Source: Selaginella moellendorffii
Taxonomy: Eukaryota > Streptophyta > Lycopodiopsida > Selaginellales > Selaginellaceae
DNA: 64,000 nt
Assembly: GCF_000143415.4 (NCBI RefSeq)
Contig: NW_003314322.1
Span: 43,113 to 107,112, forward strand
Direction of reading: 5' to 3'
A program made the translations under genes and the position numbers. The first letter of the stretch is position 1, and each line of letters starts with the position of its first letter. The notes below the pieces were generated by a model. The model was not told where the DNA came from. It saw only the letters and a list, made by a program, of their open reading frames with translations, and did not search any database. Shown piece after piece: positions 58,986-64,000 of this stretch.

Positions 58986-59346
58986 TGTTAAGACCCCCAA
59001 CAAGATCAAGATTGGAAAATGCAAAAGACAAAGAGAAAAGCTAGTGGAAACAAAAAAGAGGCCTTAGACTGGCATTGATTCAGATTGTGGAGAAATGGAA
59101 CAAGGCTAACCTATATATACTATAGGTCGATGAAGCTCCACCACTCTCGGATCGAGGACGGCCTAAATATAGCTGAGGTCAAGGAGGCGCTACATCAATA
59201 TCCGGAATGTGGCTTGAGACTCAGGAATCGTACAGGAAATCAGAGAGTCAGGAATAGGGAAGTGTCTCGAGAATCAGGAATGTGGTCTGTAGGTCAGAAA
59301 TCCAGCGAGAGTCAGGAATGTGGCAAGAATTGGGGGATTCCTGACA
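58986..59346 (-). repeat. 5' LTR of copy B (361 bp)
   Basis: TGTCAGGAATCC...GTCTTAACA on the element strand. It has one 26-bp unit where A has two. The sequence after it (GTTTGATTCAG) is not a standard primer-binding site. Confidence 0.9.
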
Positions 59347-59480
59347 CAATGCTGCTGTTTCTCTTTGCGACACTATGATCGAGCTTGAGGTTGCAATAGA
59401 AGGTGGAAAGGACAGATTGTCAATGGCTGCTCAAGCAGCTGGTGAAACTGTCAAGGCACTTGGGAATCTCGTATTTGGTA
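59347..59480 (+). pseudogene. PurL exon, second half, after element B
   Basis: CAATG target duplication, then LRDTMIELEVAIEGGKDRLS (with a preceding frame change) and GETVKALGNLVFGTPN. The GKDS motif is changed to GKDR. Together with 53061-53098 it makes up the exon seen whole at 37659-37830. Confidence 0.75.
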
Positions 59481-59534
59481 CACCAAACAGCTCTTTTCTC
59501 ATGAGCTTACATTCTTCCTTTTCTCTTCCAAAAG

Positions 59535-59850
59535 GTACTCCGACACTAGAGCATACAGTCAATCCAAGCTCGCGAACATCTTCCATGCCAAAGAACTGGC
59601 AATGAGATTCAAGGTATTTGTCTAATGCTTTGAAATCTCTCCCACCTTTCTCTTTTGTCAATGCTTTCTCTTTCACTGATTAGGCTGACATCACAGCCAA
59701 CGCTGTTCATCCAGGGTTTATAATGACACCTTTGATGCGGTACACATGTCTCTTTGCCTCGTCATTGTTTTTGGTTACTTATGGAACTTTGATCTTCATG
59801 CAGGGGTTCTCAAGTTTTCTCCAGCTTCCTTTTGAAAAATGTGCCACAGG
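59535..59850 (+). pseudogene. Short-chain dehydrogenase fragment, copy 2
   Basis: YSDTRAYSQSKLANIFHAKE, then ITANAVHPGFIMTPLM after loss of the AEGV codons, and GVLKF with a frameshift before the end. The final exon (38284-38457 in copy 1) is absent and AT-rich repeat begins at about 59855. Confidence 0.78.
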
Positions 59851-59855
59851 TAACC

Positions 59856-62800
59856 TATTATTATTTGGTAGTATATATTTCTAAATTTCTAAAAATTTTA
59901 TATATATTTCTTTTAATATTTATTTTTAATATTTATTTTCTAATTTATATAAATTTAAAAAGTGTAATGAATTTTACAAATCATATTTTGTCTACAGGAG
60001 TAGAGTTTTCTATAAGATTCAATTTAAAATTAATATAATTCACAGCTGTAAATAGTATTTTTATAAATTTTTTGATAAATATATGCTATTTATGTTATAA
60101 AACAATAATAAATTTTATATTATTTGAAACAAAAAACTTTTATTATATTTTTATTTCATTTTAGTATGATATCTAATTTTATAATTTTATTATTTATAAT
60201 TTTTTAAATTTAAGAAAGTGAAGAATAAAATCCAAAAGTAACGATTTACTCACAGATGACAAACTTAATACTACAATGTTTTCCTCTAAATTAAAAAATT
60301 AAATTTAAATAATAAAATCTTCAGATTTTTCTTAATACATAATACATATAAATATTAATATGTATATTGTAATGTGTTAGATCCTTGTTTATATTTAAAA
60401 CATTAATCCTTATATAATCTAGGATAGTTGGTGATCATGTTCACCTTTATATAATTGCTCAATAGTGAGTAGTGTTGAATAATTTAATTGTAATTTATTT
60501 TTGATTGAAGTCCATAGTTTTATCATAAAGCATTATTACCGGTTTAATTTTTGTGACCACTGCGAGTAGTTTTTAGGTTGTTTCCAACTTTAAGTAACCG
60601 ATGATTATAGATAGATTTACTTAAGTATATATTTAAATGTAAAAAAAAACATATAATAGAAATTCTATTAATATTTAGTAAACTATGAAGTCTACTATGA
60701 GACAATCTTGAATAAACTATGAAAAAATCTTGAATAAAATTATTGGAGGTTTCATACTTTATTAAATCTTTTGAAGTCATAACTTTCATAAGCTTTTATA
60801 GTCATAACTTCTAGCATGATATCATTTAATTATAATCTTCATGAAGCATAGTTTATTATTTTCGACTTTATTCCTAACAATCTAAATATTTAATTGGGAG
60901 TTGTTGTACTAATTTTTAATCTGAATCTCTTTTCATGAGAAGTTCATTAAGGCCACTCTTTTCAATAAAATTTTGTTCTTATTCTATTTTTTTCCTTCTC
61001 AAGTATTTTTGTTCTTTCATCATTTAAATTCATAGTAGTTATCTTTTATGTTATAAATTAGAAATGTCTTACACACTCTTGATCTATTAGTAAAGTATGT
61101 TCTGTATTATAGGTGAATTAATATTTTTATTTTATAAATATTTAATATAAATATTTTAAAAATACTGTTTCTATATTTCCCAGCAGAGTTGTTTTTTTCT
61201 CACAAATGTGATATATAGGTTTGCTCTTTTTAGAAACCATTAAATCTTATACTTTTAAATACTTAATTCACCATTTTGAGCCAAGAAGATATTTTCCTTA
61301 TGTTTTGATAGGGATTGAGATAATACAAATGCAGAAGAAATCTAGAGCAAGATCAAAAGACTTATGTAAACCATATATTTATTACTATAGAAAATAAATC
61401 ATTTCGTCAATATTGAGACAAAAGACAAAACTCATGTAAATCTGCAGATAGATTTAAGTAAGATTATGAGCAAGAAGACTGATTGAAAATATAAAAGACT
61501 TTGCAAATTTTTTAGATATTATTAAGATATGAATTTGATATGAGATATCTTATATCATATTAGATACCAGTAGACATGAATGCATAGTTTTATCATGAAG
61601 CATTAGTACAGGTTTGTCTTAATACAAACGTTAATGAAGATAAAAGAGAATATTAGTTTAAGAAGATCTATAAAGTTTCTCTTATGTAAAAGTTTTCTTG
61701 AAATAGTTTTTCTATCTTTGGATGGATGGTAAAACTAGTGCATTGATATTTTATTTTATGTTTCCTTATCTTCCGTGATTTGTTATAGTGAGTATTATTT
61801 CTACAACAGCACAGAGGAGCCCAAAAGGTTGTTTATCTATGATATAAGAACATAAACCTCTTAGTATATAAGGAGAAAGGTAAACAAGATACCTATGTCT
61901 ATCATTAAAATAAACTACTCATTGCTATCTCTTATGGCATGACATCCAGATGACAAATATTCCAAACCATCTTAAGTGCCACCAACTAATAAATCATAAT
62001 GATATAACAAATGCACAATACAATGAATATAGATGGTAGTAAATTCTTGAAAAAATTAACCTTGTATGCATTTAAAATAGTAAGTTTGCCAACCAAGGTA
62101 TATTCCCAACAGAGTTGGGATCTTTGCTATGGTAAGAGAGCACGGGTCTCAGGAGAGTTATGGTTATTAGCTTTCATTCATAAGGGTGTAAACTTACAAA
62201 AAAAGTATGGTGAATTATATGCAACAAAAAAGAACAACTTGAAAGATGATATATAGAAAATTATATATAAAGGGAAAATATTTTTAAATAAAAATGCACA
62301 TTTTATTCCAATTGGTTAAAGGTATTAGGATACTCGGGAGGTTAAATATCTTAGGGTTTGAGTAGGATGACCTCCCAAAATGTTGAAATTCAAGAGTTTT
62401 CTCAAATAAAACAAAACTTTCAGCTTCATATATATATAAAATTTTATAAAGAATCTTACAATCTATTGTGTTGCAAAGAACTATTATGCATTTCTTAGAT
62501 TTTGAGACTTTATATTTTCTTAATATATCTAGAACCATTCTCCATTACTAGTTTATGAGGTTTAATATAAATGTGGTAGCAAGCTAAATAGATTTATTTA
62601 TGTATGTTTTAAAATGTCATTATAGTTCAGATAAAAAGAATTTAACTCAGTATGCAATTAAAATTATAATTTCTCCAAACTAAACTGTTATTTTTTGGTA
62701 GTCTATAATTCTTTGGTTTTGTGAAAACTTAATTGCTTTTAAAGTATGGCAGAAATCTGTAGATGTGTTTAGGGTTGTGCACCTTTTTATAAAGGCAATA

Positions 62801-62985
62801 AAAACATCAAATTCAAATTTAATAATGATAAAAAATTATCTTACTTCTTCAACATGCATTATTATCTATTTTTATTATTGTACATTTCTTTGAATACTAG
62901 AAAATTTTAGATAAATTTAACTTTATTTATAATAAAAATTTCTAATATTGTAAAAGTAGAAAAGAAGTATTATTTATTTTGGGTA
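59856..62985. other. AT-rich repeat region
   Basis: No credible gene. 59960-60080 matches 40785-40900. A hairpin CCCAACAGAGTTGGG followed by ATCTTTGCTATG at 62104-62130 looks like a decayed Helitron 3' end, as does CCCAGCAGAGTTG near 61181. Confidence 0.5.
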
Positions 62986-62989
62986 TGTT

Positions 62990-63110
62990 ATATCTCCCAA
63001 TGGAGGTAGGGTCTCTGTTAGTACTTATATATTTAAATGAAAGAGCCGGTATAATAATAGCATACGCTTATTTTGGGCATATACCAAGATCTAACGGCTG
63101 AGATATAATT
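62990..63110 (+). repeat. Second copy of the 34310-34440 repeat
   Basis: Shares the run TATATTTAAATGAAAGAGC and TCTAACGGCTGAGAT with the earlier copy. The terminal hairpin is decayed. Confidence 0.6.
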
Positions 63111-63484
63111 ACAGAAGGTCATAACTTTTCAAATCAGAAATTTTTAATTGTGGCTTTTAGGGTGAACGAGAGCGAGGAGAAGCATGCTATGCAAAGAGCA
63201 GGCAAATATATGGGTTACTGCAAGGTTCTCCCTCTCTCCTTCTTTCCCTGTGTGTGGGATTATATGCAGAATTCTCTTTCAGTATACTTCGGTTATAAAT
63301 TATATTTTCTTCTGGTAAGAAAATGGTGCTGCGTACATGGTGCTGTGTGCATGCTGCCTCCTCTTTGATAAGGTTTGTTTACATGTTCTGCTATACTGGC
63401 TGAAAGTGTATAGCTTGCTTTCTCTTTTACAAATCTATCCACAACATAGCTGTCGGGTCTTGCCTCCATTTCTCTGTCACTGTT

Positions 63485-64000
63485 CCAGTAGCATCCAAGA
63501 CTGTGTACATGACAGCCATTGAAAACCACAAGAGGTACTCACAAAGTCTTACAAAAACTTGTAGATTGATCTGTGTGGTTTTTAGAGATTATCCAGGCTC
63601 AGGATCTTTGTATAACACACCAGACTCAGGTGGCAAGTGTGGAGTCCCATATCGAACTTATTTTCAGATGCCTGTCCAAGACATATGGTACTCGATGGCT
63701 ATCGGCCCCATGCATTTCACAGTCATCTCTATAGAACATGACTGGAGCTCGACCAGCGAACAAGTATGCATTCTTATTCTTTTCATCTTTACTTCAACAA
63801 AACCTTCTTCTACAGTACGCTTGGATGAAATCTGACCTTGAATCTGTCGAAAAATTCAGTACACCATGGATAGTTTTCACAGGGCAACTGTTTTTATCCA
63901 CATTTTCATTCTGTAAACTCATGTGTGCTACTTTTCTTTCAGTCATCGACCTATGTACTCCACTCAACTGTAAACTTTACCAAATGCGGATCCAAAATTT
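63485..64000 (+). pseudogene. Purple acid phosphatase fragment, copy 2 (runs off the window)
   Basis: Same exon series as 43915-44430: MTAIENH, DYPGSGSLYNTPDSGGKCG, VPYRTYFQMPVQDIWYSMAI then GPMHFTVISIEHDW, YAWMKSDLESVEKF and HRPMYSTQL with the same stop. It carries fewer changes than copy 1 (YRTYFQ intact, where copy 1 has a stop). The 240 bp before it are duplicated too. Confidence 0.8.

Larger units (their letters stand above)
55511..59346 (-). mobile_element. Ty3/Gypsy chromovirus copy B, lacks 3' part
   Basis: Minus-strand element with 5' LTR (58986-59346), gag, protease, RT, RNase H and the first ~60 residues of integrase, ending abruptly after the HDSP motif at about 55511 where Helitron-derived AT-rich DNA begins. 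Integrase core, chromodomain and 3' LTR are missing. The outer flank of the LTR is CAATG followed by the second half of the PurL exon. Confidence 0.93.

Noticed and set aside
47873-59346. Elements A and B as two independent insertions
   Set aside because: Their single remaining LTRs have the same CAATG duplication and flank complementary halves of one exon; independent insertions would have unrelated flanks.

Overview
The window is nuclear DNA of a plant with very short introns (about 35-55 nt with GT...AG borders), many chromovirus-type LTR retrotransposons and genes for motile cilia. Sperm-bearing seedless plants keep such genes and seed plants other than cycads and Ginkgo have lost them. 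Together with ALDH21-like and plant nuclear-pore-anchor fragments this points to a lycophyte such as Selaginella (inference; no database was searched). Two N runs (36277-36966 and 48520-48642) mark it as draft assembly.

Layout. 1-9.9 kb: a chromodomain Ty3/Gypsy element on the minus strand (D, 1480-8412) lying against the 3' end of an opposite-strand relative (8413-9638), then pieces of another LTR family. 11.1-22.1 kb: the gene-bearing island. It holds a 5' fragment of eIF2B gamma, a long coiled-coil gene (13088-16328, minus), DNAAF1/ODA7 (17125-18951, plus), CFAP144/FAM183 (19299-20091, plus), then broken pieces of a TPR/NUA-like nucleoporin and a PARP-type zinc-finger protein. DNAAF1 preassembles axonemal dynein arms and CFAP144 is an axonemal protein, so the two neighbours fit one organelle, the sperm flagellum. 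22.1-35.3 kb: AT-rich repeats around a nearly intact Gypsy element with 174-bp LTRs (C, 25051-30061), a decayed relative of it (31970-33290) and a small non-coding TRIM-like element (30731-31378).

35.3-64 kb: a mosaic of gene fragments: an unidentified gene, class III peroxidase, FGAM synthase (PurL), short-chain dehydrogenase, aldehyde dehydrogenase, purple acid phosphatase and acyl-activating enzyme. Nearly all are truncated, frameshifted or stopped. The block 35.26-37.7 kb recurs inverted at 53.06-55.51 kb, and in both copies the edge carries a Helitron-like 3' end (hairpin, then CTAG, then T). The PurL-SDR and phosphatase pieces recur in direct orientation at 59.3-64 kb. Two chromovirus copies in opposite orientation (A, 47873-53060 plus; B, 55511-59346 minus) each keep only one LTR. 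The outer edge of each single LTR carries the same 5-bp target duplication and the two halves of one PurL exon, so both derive from a single insertion whose empty site survives at 37.7 kb.

Only the coiled-coil gene, DNAAF1 and CFAP144 look like working host genes. The rest is transposon sequence, captured or duplicated fragments and AT-rich repeat.
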